NCBI GenBank assembly: GCA_949710005.1
Contig: OX453283.1
Span: 21,328,704-21,392,703, forward strand
DNA from: Ricordea florida
Lineage: Eukaryota; Cnidaria; Anthozoa; Corallimorpharia; Ricordeidae
DNA length: 64,000 bases
Direction of reading: 5' to 3'
Shown: piece by piece, positions 37,262-46,543 of the stretch
Layout: the number at the start of each line of letters is the position of its first letter
Numbering within the stretch: the first letter of the stretch is position 1
Position numbers and translations under genes: made by a program
The notes under the pieces: generated by a model
What the model was told of the DNA's origin: nothing
Seen by the model: only the letters and a program-made list of their open reading frames with translations
Databases searched by the model: none

Positions 37262-38515
37262 TCAGTACATGATTGATCTTAAGTTTGAATTCATAACCTC
37301 CATTAATGCATCAGCCACAACAAACATGTAACAAGTCATAATACCAGAACCAATAGCTATTCTTTTAATTTCTATTTTTATACCGTCTTGTGCGTTGTTT
37401 AAGGCTAAACCCCCTCCATGAATGCTATTATCTGGATGTGTTCTCAAATCGATCCACAGAGCAAACTTATTACCATAAAAATCCTTTTCTTTTACCGACC
37501 AGCGGGAGGAACCTGACCATCGGGAGGAATCACTGAAGCGTTTCTTTATTGACTCCCAAAGATCTGACGGTACCATTCCCTTTGAGTAAAAACGATTTGG
37601 AACGCCATTAACATCAACATTGATTGAGGTGATACCTGGATTGAAAAAATTCTCAGAGTCTCTGGCTCCTCCAACGTATGGTATCATAAACAAACATAAT
37701 ATCCCTGTAATTGACCTTCTAGGTAGATTAATATGCTGGTTTATAACACTATCAGTAGGTCTGGATATGGTGAAAGTTTTGTGTAGAGTGACATTCTCAT
37801 AAAAGAATCCTTTACCAACCTGATAAGCTGCTTGTGCCTCACGAGCTAAGTATTCGCTTGATATACAAGAATATTCCAACTCAAGGTTTGTGATTTTGTA
37901 AGTTGGAGTCTTTGTTGTGTCTGAATAAACAACAATATCCCGAACTGGAGCTAGAGTAATCTCAAATATTAGTTGATGATCTAACGCTTTTGGGTAGAAA
38001 ACCCCATGATCATTGAGAATAGGATGATTTAGTGCGATGTGGTACTTGGTGTTATGTACTACTGCAAGTGCTACTTCTTTTGCGTCTGTGTCTACCTTAT
38101 CACCCGCATTTGACCTTAGCTTCCTCATGTTCACAGAAGAAATACCTTGCCTTAATCTATCCTCACGTTCTTCATCTGATAAGAATAAGTCATGGTATGT
38201 TTTAAATACATCGTATCTTTGAGTATCCTGTAGTGTTTCACCTCCAAAAAGAACCTTGAGTCTGGATACGAGGTTACTACCTACATTATTCACTAGGGTG
38301 TTATTTTCATGCCCCTCAACAGTCAATTTAAATACTAGGTATACGCTTCCTGGTACAATCACTAAATTTTCAGAAAGTTTTGGAATATTTATGTAAAGCG
38401 TTTCTCCAGGATTGGCCGATGAGGGATTGAGAGTAATTCTATTCAATGTTGATTCCGCTTTCAAACCTAGTGGTACTCTCGGAATCCTGTTTGGATTAAT
38501 TTTTTCAGACGTCAT
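37262..38515 (-). CDS. Major capsid protein (double jelly-roll type, inferred), 417 aa
   Basis: Close homologue of the 414-aa protein at 8077. Conserved landmarks are GGETLQDTQRYDVFKTY, HPILNDHGVFYPKAL, AAYQVGKGFFYENVTLHKTF and INLPRRSITGILCLF. The most variable stretch is near residues 335-350, where a short duplicated Trp/Ser segment (SRWSGSSRWS) occurs; a surface loop would tolerate that. No premature stop. Confidence 0.85.
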   Translation of the reverse strand: MTSEKINPNRIPRVPLGLKAESTLNRITLNPSSANPGETLYINIPKLSENLVIVPGSVYLVFKLTVEGHENNTLVNNVGSNLVSRLKVLFGGETLQDTQRYDVFKTYHDLFLSDEEREDRLRQGISSVNMRKLRSNAGDKVDTDAKEVALAVVHNTKYHIALNHPILNDHGVFYPKALDHQLIFEITLAPVRDIVVYSDTTKTPTYKITNLELEYSCISSEYLAREAQAAYQVGKGFFYENVTLHKTFTISRPTDSVINQHINLPRRSITGILCLFMIPYVGGARDSENFFNPGITSINVDVNGVPNRFYSKGMVPSDLWESIKKRFSDSSRWSGSSRWSVKEKDFYGNKFALWIDLRTHPDNSIHGGGLALNNAQDGIKIEIKRIAIGSGIMTCYMFVVADALMEVMNSNLRSIMY

Positions 38516-38548
38516 ATTGATTTATAAGATACTTTGGTTAATCTTTAA
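38516..38548. promoter_or_regulatory. Bidirectional capsid/integrase promoter
   Basis: 33 bp with GATTTATAAGATACTTTGG and ATCTTTAAA; matches the element 1 spacer apart from single-base changes. Confidence 0.65.
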
Positions 38549-39532
38549 ATGAGTTCAGACTTATCGAAAATATATTATTCAACTGACGGATATTGGAAAG
38601 GATATTCTGCAATTCCTAAATTAGCTGAAAAGGCGGCAGTAAGTGAAGATGTAGCAAAACAATGGTTAGAGAAACAAGCAATATGGCAAATATATCTACA
38701 AGCTCCAAAGTATATTCCTAGACCTCACTGGACTGTGGATAAACCTAATCAGATTCACCAAGCAGATTTATTATTTTTGCCGCATGATAGAGTTGGAAGA
38801 AAAACATATAAATACGCATTAGTTGTGGTTGATGTTGCCTCTAGATACAAAGATGCTGAACCATTAACCTCAAAAGAAAGTAGAGAAATTTCAAATGCTT
38901 TTGAAAAAATATATTCGAGAAAATTAAAATATCCTAAAACATTAATGGTTGATCCTGGAAAAGAATTTATGGGTGAGGTTTCCAAACTTATGAATTATCA
39001 TAATGTTAAAATACAGAGAAGTGAAGCTGGAAATCATAGAGCCCAAGCATTTGTTGAAAGAGCAAACAGAATATTAGGCGAAAGATTATTTAGTCATCAA
39101 TATGCGCAAGAAATGATTAGTGATGAAAGGTCTAGAGTATGGGTAAAAAGATTACCAGATATTTTGAAAACTTTGAATAATACACCAACTAGAATAACAG
39201 GTAAAGAACCTGATAAGGCTATAAAACTTAAAGAGGTTGATATTAAACCTAAAAATTACCAACGCGAGGTGGGGGTTGATGAGGTTCGGCTACCAATTGA
39301 GGTTAAAGTTAGATATTTATTATCTCCTGGCGAACTTGAGGGTGGTGAAAAAAGGAGGGCTACAGATCCTATTTGGAGTATCAAAGTTTATGATATTTCA
39401 AGTAGTAAGATTTCTCCTAATCAACCGGTTTTATATTTTTTAAAAGATGGGCCTAGACGTGGATTTGTAAGGGAAGAACTTCAAGTTGTCCCCTATGATA
39501 CTGAGTTGCCACCTTCTTCTGTTTTGAAATGA
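38549..39532 (+). CDS. Retrovirus-type integrase (rve), 327 aa
   Basis: Catalytic Asp73, Asp135 and Glu170 are present in the same contexts as the element 1 enzyme (HQADLLFLP, MVDPGKEFMG, RAQAFVERANR). Long stretches are identical, so the two integrases are recent relatives although their TIRs share no sequence except the initial AG. The stop codon lies one base from the polymerase stop on the other strand, so the two transcripts must overlap or share an end signal. Confidence 0.95.
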   Translation: MSSDLSKIYYSTDGYWKGYSAIPKLAEKAAVSEDVAKQWLEKQAIWQIYLQAPKYIPRPHWTVDKPNQIHQADLLFLPHDRVGRKTYKYALVVVDVASRYKDAEPLTSKESREISNAFEKIYSRKLKYPKTLMVDPGKEFMGEVSKLMNYHNVKIQRSEAGNHRAQAFVERANRILGERLFSHQYAQEMISDERSRVWVKRLPDILKTLNNTPTRITGKEPDKAIKLKEVDIKPKNYQREVGVDEVRLPIEVKVRYLLSPGELEGGEKRRATDPIWSIKVYDISSSKISPNQPVLYFLKDGPRRGFVREELQVVPYDTELPPSSVLK

Positions 39533-39533
39533 T

Positions 39534-42500
39534 CTAATACAAAGGTTTTGTGTGAATTCCATCTTCTTCAACTCTTCTTTTATCATAATATCCGTTAAGT
39601 CCTAATTTATTTTGAGTATGTGTTACAATTTCGTTTTTATTAACTCTAAAACCTGTGTTTTTTACCCTATCTATTGACCCTTTTAAAGCTTCATAGTATC
39701 TATCCCACGTCATATCGTTTTGGTGTTGTATTGTCCCTTTACAACTAAACTTTGTTTTTCCTTTTCCATCATCAGCGTAATAACATTTTGGTGAAAGAGC
39801 AATAATTCTTATTCCTTCAAACTCTTTCTTAAATAGCCCCGGTGTTCTATCGTGATATTTTGAGGTTGATAGAAATTTTTGTTTACCTTCTCTAAAATAT
39901 TCATCTCGTAATTCGGGTTTTACAAGATTATCCAAATCTTCCTCTGAATATGCAAAGTAATAGCTATCTGTGTCTGAATAAACTAACTCAAAATCACTTT
40001 TGTCAAAATAATAATCAATAAAATCATAATAAAATTCTAACATTCTAAGTTTGGATAGTTGATATACAGCTATTCCACACTGATAAGGGGTGGTTATTTC
40101 TACACTCCGTTTCCTTTTTATTATTTCATAAGTTTCATTTATCTGTTCCATATCTACAAAGAAAGGGCTTCTAATAGCCATATTAACATCATCCTCGTCT
40201 TGAGTATAACTTGTATTCTTATGTTCTTGTTTATTTTCAATCATTTTGCCATAAAATGCGTTTCCTTTTAGTTTGTTGGTATCAGCCAATTCTTTACAAC
40301 CTTTATACTTTGTTTTTAGTTTTTCGATCAAAACTTTACGGTGATTATCATCGGATCGGGCTAAGCCCTCCCACGAAGTGAATCTATCCTCCTTCTCAGT
40401 ATTTTCTTCAATAAATGTTAATATGTCAGGAAATTGATTTAATTCATTAGTAAGGGTTACGACATCATCTATTTTGTTTTCATCAAAAGCTTTACTTAAC
40501 TTTTCTAGTAAAACCTCAATATCACCATCTCTTCTCGCATTGCTTACTTCACTTGGAAACCACTCAAACGGTTTTCCTGGTTGATATTCTAAAATTTTAT
40601 GAACAGCTGTTATTACCAAACCATGATTAAGATACCATTTTATTTTAGGTGTATATAGTAAAATTTCCTTTGCTCTTGTTACGCTTAACAATTTTAGTGA
40701 TCCTTTTATAGTTTTTCTGCCTGTAGCTTTTTGATATTCTTTCATATGATCAGGTATTAAATTTTCGGGAACAGTATCTACAACATATAAAGGTGGCATC
40801 TCCTCAAATTTTTCTAAAAGATTATCTGGTGTGTGAATATCCACTTGGCAGAAACCGAACAATTTATCTGTAAGAATATCATTACAATTTTTTTTAATAT
40901 ATTCAGGATCTGTTGGATTTTTTACTTCAAAATATTTCTCTTTACCACAAGGCATTTCCAACCCCGACACATATAAATATAAACTATTTGCATCATAACC
41001 ACGGATAGTTTTACATGGTTTTGGGTTTTTATAATTATTAGAACGAATAAATGACTTGCCAGCCTCAGCCCAACGAACAAAAACCTGAGCCTGACCCCCT
41101 ACCATGCCTGTTTTTAAAAGATCATAAGCTTTATTTTTACTACATTTAGTACATTCTTTTCTTATAGTAAAACATTTTTTACATTTTCCCTTACCGCTTT
41201 TCGGTTTTTTACAATTAACACTACATACACAATAGCAAGGATCGCCTGGAGAATACAAATCACACTTTCCCTTATTATTTTTTATAGCTTTATTCAACAC
41301 ATATCTCATTGATATCCCCGGTATTGATACCGCGTCTTTCAGCATGTCTATTTCATCACAGAAATATTTTGCGCGTGTTTTTTCAACAGCTTCTACAAAA
41401 GGAATAACATCACCTTGGTTATACTCTATCAACCAATCCTTCATGGTTATACAACCTCTTTTTTTCATTTCGTTCTTATATTCTTCATATTCTTGGGGGG
41501 ATATTGTTATTTTCTTTTTGAGATCTGAGTAAAAATCTTCATATTTTACAGGGCCAATGTGAGAAAGCTTATCATAACTATCCAAAAATTGATATGGGAA
41601 GAAAAGTTTTTGTTGTTCGCAGTTATTTGCTTTACACCACTTATCAAACGAAAGTCCTGGGGCTAAGTAATTAATCATATCCAAAAATTTAAAACGGGGA
41701 TTTTTAAGGTACATATATTTATTTTCTTTCTTTGCCACATTCAGTGTACCCTCCATCTCGGTAAAACTATTTACAAAATTTATCTTAATCATATTAAAAT
41801 CATACTTTCCACAATTAAAACCTAAAACAGGAACTTGATTACACCACTCTTCATGCATCTCTTTTACTTTTTTGGGAATACTATCTTCATCCGGAAGAGT
41901 ATAATCCTCTCGCACGTTTTTAACAATATATTTTTGTCTTCTTTCCAAATCTTTAACAAAATCTTTTATAAGCTCTTCTGGATTATTATTCACAAAACAC
42001 GTTGGTTTTTTCGATAAATTATCAGATATAGCTATACTAATCGGAATATGTTTATTTATAAAAGTTAGATCTTCAGTAACCTTTTCAGGTTGTTTTGGTT
42101 GCATTGCTTCAGAATCCCAAACAATAAAATATGGATAGTGAAAAAATTTCTTTTTAAAGTTTACATATTTTAATTCAGGGTTTTCACACTCCCAAACAGA
42201 TACTAAATTATACCCCAAAGATTTGATTACTTGTTCCGTTCTCATTGTTTCGTTGTATCTAATTTTATCAAAAGTTGAACAGGGGCATCCATGCCATTTA
42301 CACCCATAAAATTGAAAAACTGTATTAGTCACAGGTTCGTAACCATCCACCAAAAAAATCTCCTTTTCACCATCCTTAACGCATCTTTCCCCACCATGAC
42401 CACATAGCGCATGATGAATATGTTTACCTATAAGTTCAGACTGTTTCTCTATCCATCTGCATCCAACATAACTAAATTGGGTATTTCCCCCATAAAATAT

Positions 42501-44213
42501 TTTTTCTGAGCTGCTCATTGTTGGAACACATTTTTTACCTTTACAAATTACTTGTGTTTTTCCTCCTGTACATGTATTGTCATTCAAATGTCTATTATAA
42601 TTATCATGTCTGTTAAATCTTTGTTCACATCCATGACATTCCCAACTATTAGTCAACATCGGTAAATCTTTTATGTAAAAACAATGGTCATTATGAATTC
42701 CTGCATCCAAAGTTGGTAATTGTTTTTTGATTTTACCTTTACCATAAACCAATACCCACGTTTTTTGGTCTTCTTTTGGCTCAAATATCCTAATGTTAAT
42801 ATTAAAAAACTTTGAGATATCTTCAAGTTCAATAAGATCTGTTCCTTTTATATCTTCTTCTTTCAGATTTGGTTTACCATAAAATTCTTGAGCTAGTTTT
42901 AAAGCTAATTTTTTTATTCTTTCAGCGGGTCTATTTTTCTCATCAAGATAGTTCCTAAACACGGCCAGGGTATTCCAAAAACACATTTTGTTACCATAAT
43001 TATCAAGTGCATGAATAGATTTCTTTTTGTGTAGCCAATCTGGTAAAGGCCCACAACCCATTAAAGTTTCGTTTGTATGAATTAATTTTACATGAACTTC
43101 ATTAAACACAACTCTTCCTTGATATACACCTTGTTTTTTTACAACTTCAGTAGGCGGAAGATACGCGTTACTCCACACTTGTGTGTTCTCCAAATCTAAT
43201 CTTTTTATTTCACATTGTTCAATATACTCCTCAATTTCTTTTAATGTTTTTAAAGTTCCTTTTCCATGAATTGTTTTGTGATACTCGGCTATCTCTCCTT
43301 TTCCGCGATGAATGCTGGATTTGAAACCATATACAACCCTTGTTCTCATCTGTATCTCCGGTCTTATTCTATCGATAATTATTTGCGATATGTCATTATT
43401 AAGATCCGCATTTATTACAATGTTATTTTGACCCACCATCTCGTCAGGTTCTCTTCCAAAAGGAATAAATTTAAAATTTGTTGGAGGTTTTAGTTTATTT
43501 TTCTTATCTTTATTTTCTACTGTTTTAGTTTTATTTTGTGCTTGATTATTAGCCTTTTTTCTAGCTTGTGGAAACGGTTTTATGATTTTTTTATTTGTTA
43601 GATTTTTTAAAGATTCATAAAACTTTTTTCTATCTTCCACTTTGTAATTTTTAATTATATTCCTTTTCTTTTTATTAGGTAAATTTTCGTTAGTTGTAAT
43701 TGTAACCTCTTCATAAAACTTTTTTCTATCTTCCACTTTGTAGTTTTTGAATATTTTTTTGGGTGTGGATTTTTTAGAGTGTTTGTTATCCTTAACCGAT
43801 TCAAAAAACTTTATTCTTTCTGACACTTTTGAATTTTTTCTGGGGGGTGGTATAGGTCTTTCGTTCTGTTTAGGAATATTTTTTACAGGGTTTGGGATAG
43901 GTCTTTCCTTCTGTTTAGGAATATTTTTTGTAGGGTTTGGGATAGATCTTTCTTTCTGTTTAGTCATATTTTTATTTTCATTTTTGGTTAAAGTTGGAGG
44001 CCGAATGGGTGGTGGTGTGCCTGGGCGGGGGTTGGGTGGGGGGCTACCCGGGGGAGTACCTAGTTGTTCTTCCGCATTATCATACATTTCAACAAGTTCA
44101 GGAATTTTTCGCAATTCTTTTAAAAGGTCACTTTTTTTCCTCAATTTTGACCTGCCTTTAATATTATATTCTTGTGCAATTTCTTTCAGTTTATCAACAG
44201 TAAGTCGTTCCAT
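39534..44213 (-). CDS. Family B DNA polymerase (Polinton type, second lineage), 1559 aa
   Basis: Intact. SAP-like start (LKEIAQEYNIKGRSKLRKK); Pro-rich TPPGSP region with IPNPxKNIPKQxER repeats (~50-130); repeated YKVEDRKKFYE units; a Cys/His protease-like region (NKMCFWNTLA ... HNDHCFYIKDL); a C2H2-like finger (WECHGCEQRFNRHDNYNRHL); a nuclease-like FQFYGCKWHGC...VWECE region; ExoI WDSEAM, ExoII FNCGKYDFN, ExoIII YNQGD; motif A DANSLY (~1074), motif B KLKGNAFYGK (~1314), motif C YSDTDS (1412-1417). A Cys-rich finger lies at ~1010-1050. The nuclease insert and palm motifs differ from the element 1 enzyme. A GC-rich palindrome is inserted in frame near residue 1285. Confidence 0.93.
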   Translation of the reverse strand: MERLTVDKLKEIAQEYNIKGRSKLRKKSDLLKELRKIPELVEMYDNAEEQLGTPPGSPPPNPRPGTPPPIRPPTLTKNENKNMTKQKERSIPNPTKNIPKQKERPIPNPVKNIPKQNERPIPPPRKNSKVSERIKFFESVKDNKHSKKSTPKKIFKNYKVEDRKKFYEEVTITTNENLPNKKKRNIIKNYKVEDRKKFYESLKNLTNKKIIKPFPQARKKANNQAQNKTKTVENKDKKNKLKPPTNFKFIPFGREPDEMVGQNNIVINADLNNDISQIIIDRIRPEIQMRTRVVYGFKSSIHRGKGEIAEYHKTIHGKGTLKTLKEIEEYIEQCEIKRLDLENTQVWSNAYLPPTEVVKKQGVYQGRVVFNEVHVKLIHTNETLMGCGPLPDWLHKKKSIHALDNYGNKMCFWNTLAVFRNYLDEKNRPAERIKKLALKLAQEFYGKPNLKEEDIKGTDLIELEDISKFFNINIRIFEPKEDQKTWVLVYGKGKIKKQLPTLDAGIHNDHCFYIKDLPMLTNSWECHGCEQRFNRHDNYNRHLNDNTCTGGKTQVICKGKKCVPTMSSSEKIFYGGNTQFSYVGCRWIEKQSELIGKHIHHALCGHGGERCVKDGEKEIFLVDGYEPVTNTVFQFYGCKWHGCPCSTFDKIRYNETMRTEQVIKSLGYNLVSVWECENPELKYVNFKKKFFHYPYFIVWDSEAMQPKQPEKVTEDLTFINKHIPISIAISDNLSKKPTCFVNNNPEELIKDFVKDLERRQKYIVKNVREDYTLPDEDSIPKKVKEMHEEWCNQVPVLGFNCGKYDFNMIKINFVNSFTEMEGTLNVAKKENKYMYLKNPRFKFLDMINYLAPGLSFDKWCKANNCEQQKLFFPYQFLDSYDKLSHIGPVKYEDFYSDLKKKITISPQEYEEYKNEMKKRGCITMKDWLIEYNQGDVIPFVEAVEKTRAKYFCDEIDMLKDAVSIPGISMRYVLNKAIKNNKGKCDLYSPGDPCYCVCSVNCKKPKSGKGKCKKCFTIRKECTKCSKNKAYDLLKTGMVGGQAQVFVRWAEAGKSFIRSNNYKNPKPCKTIRGYDANSLYLYVSGLEMPCGKEKYFEVKNPTDPEYIKKNCNDILTDKLFGFCQVDIHTPDNLLEKFEEMPPLYVVDTVPENLIPDHMKEYQKATGRKTIKGSLKLLSVTRAKEILLYTPKIKWYLNHGLVITAVHKILEYQPGKPFEWFPSEVSNARRDGDIEVLLEKLSKAFDENKIDDVVTLTNELNQFPDILTFIEENTEKEDRFTSWEGLARSDDNHRKVLIEKLKTKYKGCKELADTNKLKGNAFYGKMIENKQEHKNTSYTQDEDDVNMAIRSPFFVDMEQINETYEIIKRKRSVEITTPYQCGIAVYQLSKLRMLEFYYDFIDYYFDKSDFELVYSDTDSYYFAYSEEDLDNLVKPELRDEYFREGKQKFLSTSKYHDRTPGLFKKEFEGIRIIALSPKCYYADDGKGKTKFSCKGTIQHQNDMTWDRYYEALKGSIDRVKNTGFRVNKNEIVTHTQNKLGLNGYYDKRRVEEDGIHTKPLY
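40350..40380 (-). repeat. GC-rich palindrome inside the polymerase gene
   Basis: On the coding strand CTTCGTGGGAGGGCTTAGCC then CGATCCG, encoding part of WEGLARSDD in frame. Same core as the copies at ~32712 and ~35720, in the opposite orientation. Confidence 0.6.
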
Positions 44214-44787
44214 TTCTAATTTATAATCATTTTCAAACCTTTAAATCATTTTTTATTTATAATATCTGATTAACACTCTGATATTTTTTCTGTATATTTT
44301 TGGGTAACATTTTTTAACATCAAGAAGTGAGTAGGGGCGAAGATTTTGAGGCACAGCCAGCTCACAAAAATTCTGTAAAAAATCTGTTTACCAACAAAAA
44401 ACAACATGTGCGTGGGTAAAAAAAAAACAACAACGTGTGGGTAAAAACAACAACATCAACGTGGGTGTGGGTAAAACCGCTAGTAGTAGTAACTTTTTCA
44501 ATTAAATTAATAATTTCCTCCGGGATTCCTTTGTGAAGATTTTCTAGAGGTTGTGAGAGAATTCGAAAATTATCGGGATTCTTTTCTGAAGATTTTCTAG
44601 AGGCACTGTAGAATTAGAAAACTATGGGGATTCCTTTGTGAAGATTTTCTAGAAGTATGTAGTTGTAAAATTTACACCCTTTATCAATAAATTCACAAAG
44701 AAGCGTGGGTAAAAAAAAAAAAACAACGTGTGGGTAAAAACAACAACAACAACGTGGGCGTGAGTAAAACCCCTCTAATATACTACT
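44207..44787 (-). repeat. Right TIR of element 2
   Basis: Inverted copy of 27979-28561, including the 43-bp coding fragment and the 52-bp repeats. It runs into the first codons of the polymerase. Confidence 0.93.
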
Positions 44788-44792
44788 CCATC
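44788..44792. repeat. Right target-site duplication of element 2
   Basis: CCATC, as at 27974-27978. Confidence 0.75.
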
Positions 44793-44810
44793 TGTTAAAG
44801 GTCAACCAAA

Positions 44811-44972
44811 ATGGCGTCGCGTAATAAAACTCAGAGAGGGTATTTATCCGAGCTAAATGCTAATTCATCCGCTGATGCCGACTTTGTTTTGCCAAAGAAA
44901 ATAATTAATTACACAAGATCTACTTATTGGGAAGTCGAAAAGCTCGTCGAAAGACGTGAAAGAAATGGAGCG
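44811..44972 (+). CDS. Host first exon, possibly chromodomain start, 54 codons
   Basis: ATG in good context (ACCAAAATGG), 54 codons, then a consensus donor GTAAGT. It ends YWEVEKLVERRERNG, which resembles the first strand of a chromodomain (YEVEKIxxxRxxxG). Remains that could be the rest of that domain lie at ~45215-45361 (VEYH, then QDVESVIDE before GTACGC) but in shifted frames, so the gene may be decayed. The provirus inserted within its 5' UTR or promoter. Confidence 0.45.
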
Positions 44973-46319
44973 GTAAGTGTTTGGCTGTAGCGCATGACTT
45001 CTTTTTACCCGAAAACCAACAAAAAAAAAAAAATTCCAAAATTCCCTCCAAAAAAGCATTATCCACCGAGCCTCCAGCCTCGTAATCACACCATGTAGCT
45101 ACCAGTCTTTTATCTGTCGTTGAGCTGATGGTATCAAAATGGCGATCGTTTTGGCACAGAATTTAGTACAATTACTGTTTGTGGATGCCTTCATACTTGC
45201 TGAAAGTAAGCTAAAAAAGCCGCAAGATTTTCGGGGTTTACAAAGTCTTTTTTGCCGTAAATGTGGAATACCATCTTTGAACTTAAATTATTTGATTGGG
45301 ATGGATCGATTCCAGCAGACGATTTCAGCTGAGTCAAGATGTTGAAAGTGTCATTGACGAAGGTACGCGCCATTTTAGTGTGTTGTAAAGGGCATTTATT
45401 CGGAATAAAATAACTAAGAAAACCGCAACGAGTGTTTGATTTACCAAAACAAAATAATTATGCAATGAAAGTACTGATGCATATTATTCGATCTAGCATT
45501 GGGATGGGGTTGTTGCATCGATTGTACGAATTTTATAAGCTGGTTTTATATGAATCCCATACTGATCCTTCTCTCTTCAGCAAGTTTAATATTCTAAGTG
45601 TTACGGTCTATTGCACACGCCCGGTTCGAAATTTCTGGCTATGATGGAGATCACCGTGTTGCGCTATTTATTGAAACAAAAACCAAATATTACAAGGAGC
45701 CGTTTTTAATTCCTTGCCAAAAGTATTTCTGTAATTCATTTGGCTCTTAAAAAGTCACGAGAGCGTATTGGCTAAAAAATCTCGCACCCATCTACCAACT
45801 AGCTAAACGTAAAACTAACCAATCACGTTGAGGTCGCATGCATTTTCACGCGCCTGAAAATTTGGCGTTTCTGGCATACTTGTTTGTGGGTGTGCTTGGT
45901 TATTGGTTAAAGTGCGCGGGACACTACACAACACCCTGCAACGTGAAAGAGTTTGACATTCATGTCTTAACAAAATTTGAAAGGTTAATTAACGAAAAAA
46001 AAATATAAAACAACGTTAATTGGCAACATCATGCCGCAAAAAGTACATTGATTTTGTGAAGCAACTAGATTCTAAAAAGTGAGCGACACACTTGGAAATG
46101 CAAAACACTGGTACCGAAAGCAATGGGCAAATGGTTCACAATTTTTTGACTTCCCTGTTTTGAACTTAATGAGAGGGGTACCTCGAGATGTATCCAGAAA
46201 TTTCCGAATGGAATTTCCGGAATGTTGTTGTACTTATCTCATTCAGGACGCTTTCCACAAATTTCAAGCACCTGCTATTAGGTCATACCGGGTGGTTTTC
46301 GTAAAACACCGTGGCCCAA

Positions 46320-46543
46320 ACATCTTGAGCACCAATTGCAGATTCTATGTATCCTTGCTCAATTTTGCTGTATCCGCCCGCGATGTCGGAAAACGACAAT
46401 TTAGCTCCATTTTGTCCTCTTAACTTGGAAAGAACGGGCTCGATGTGTTGCTGCTTCAAATGTTTAATGAGATCTTGACAATAGTTTCTTGTTTCGCTTG
46501 CGTTTTTAGTCAGCCAGAAACTCAATTTCGCATCCATGGATTG
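46320..46543 (-). CDS. GBP-like helical-domain exon
   Basis: Acceptor CGTTACAG before 46543. It encodes QSMDAKLSFWLTKNASETRN, then YCQDLIKHLKQQHIEPVLSK, then a DIAGGYSKIEQGYIESAIGA stretch, matching the middle of the guanylate-binding-protein helical domain (NYCQDLI...HLEPVL). The donor is uncertain (GATGTTTGG or a little further). It is the last GBP exon before element 2. Confidence 0.65.

Larger units (their letters stand above)
27979..44787. mobile_element. Element 2: Polinton/Maverick (adintovirus-like) provirus
   Basis: A 16.8-kb AT-rich insertion in the same orientation as element 1 and with the same chassis. It differs by unrelated TIRs, a different polymerase lineage, a full-length penton-like gene at another place and an extra ssDNA-binding-protein-like gene. 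Polymerase, integrase, ATPase and capsid frames are all intact. Only the coiled-coil membrane gene and the ssDNA-binding-like gene carry frameshifts. It is the younger-looking or better-preserved of the two. Confidence 0.94.

Noticed and set aside
325-44787. The two proviruses as an assembly duplication of one element
   Set aside because: TIRs, polymerases, flanking duplications and penton position all differ, and shared genes show many substitutions.
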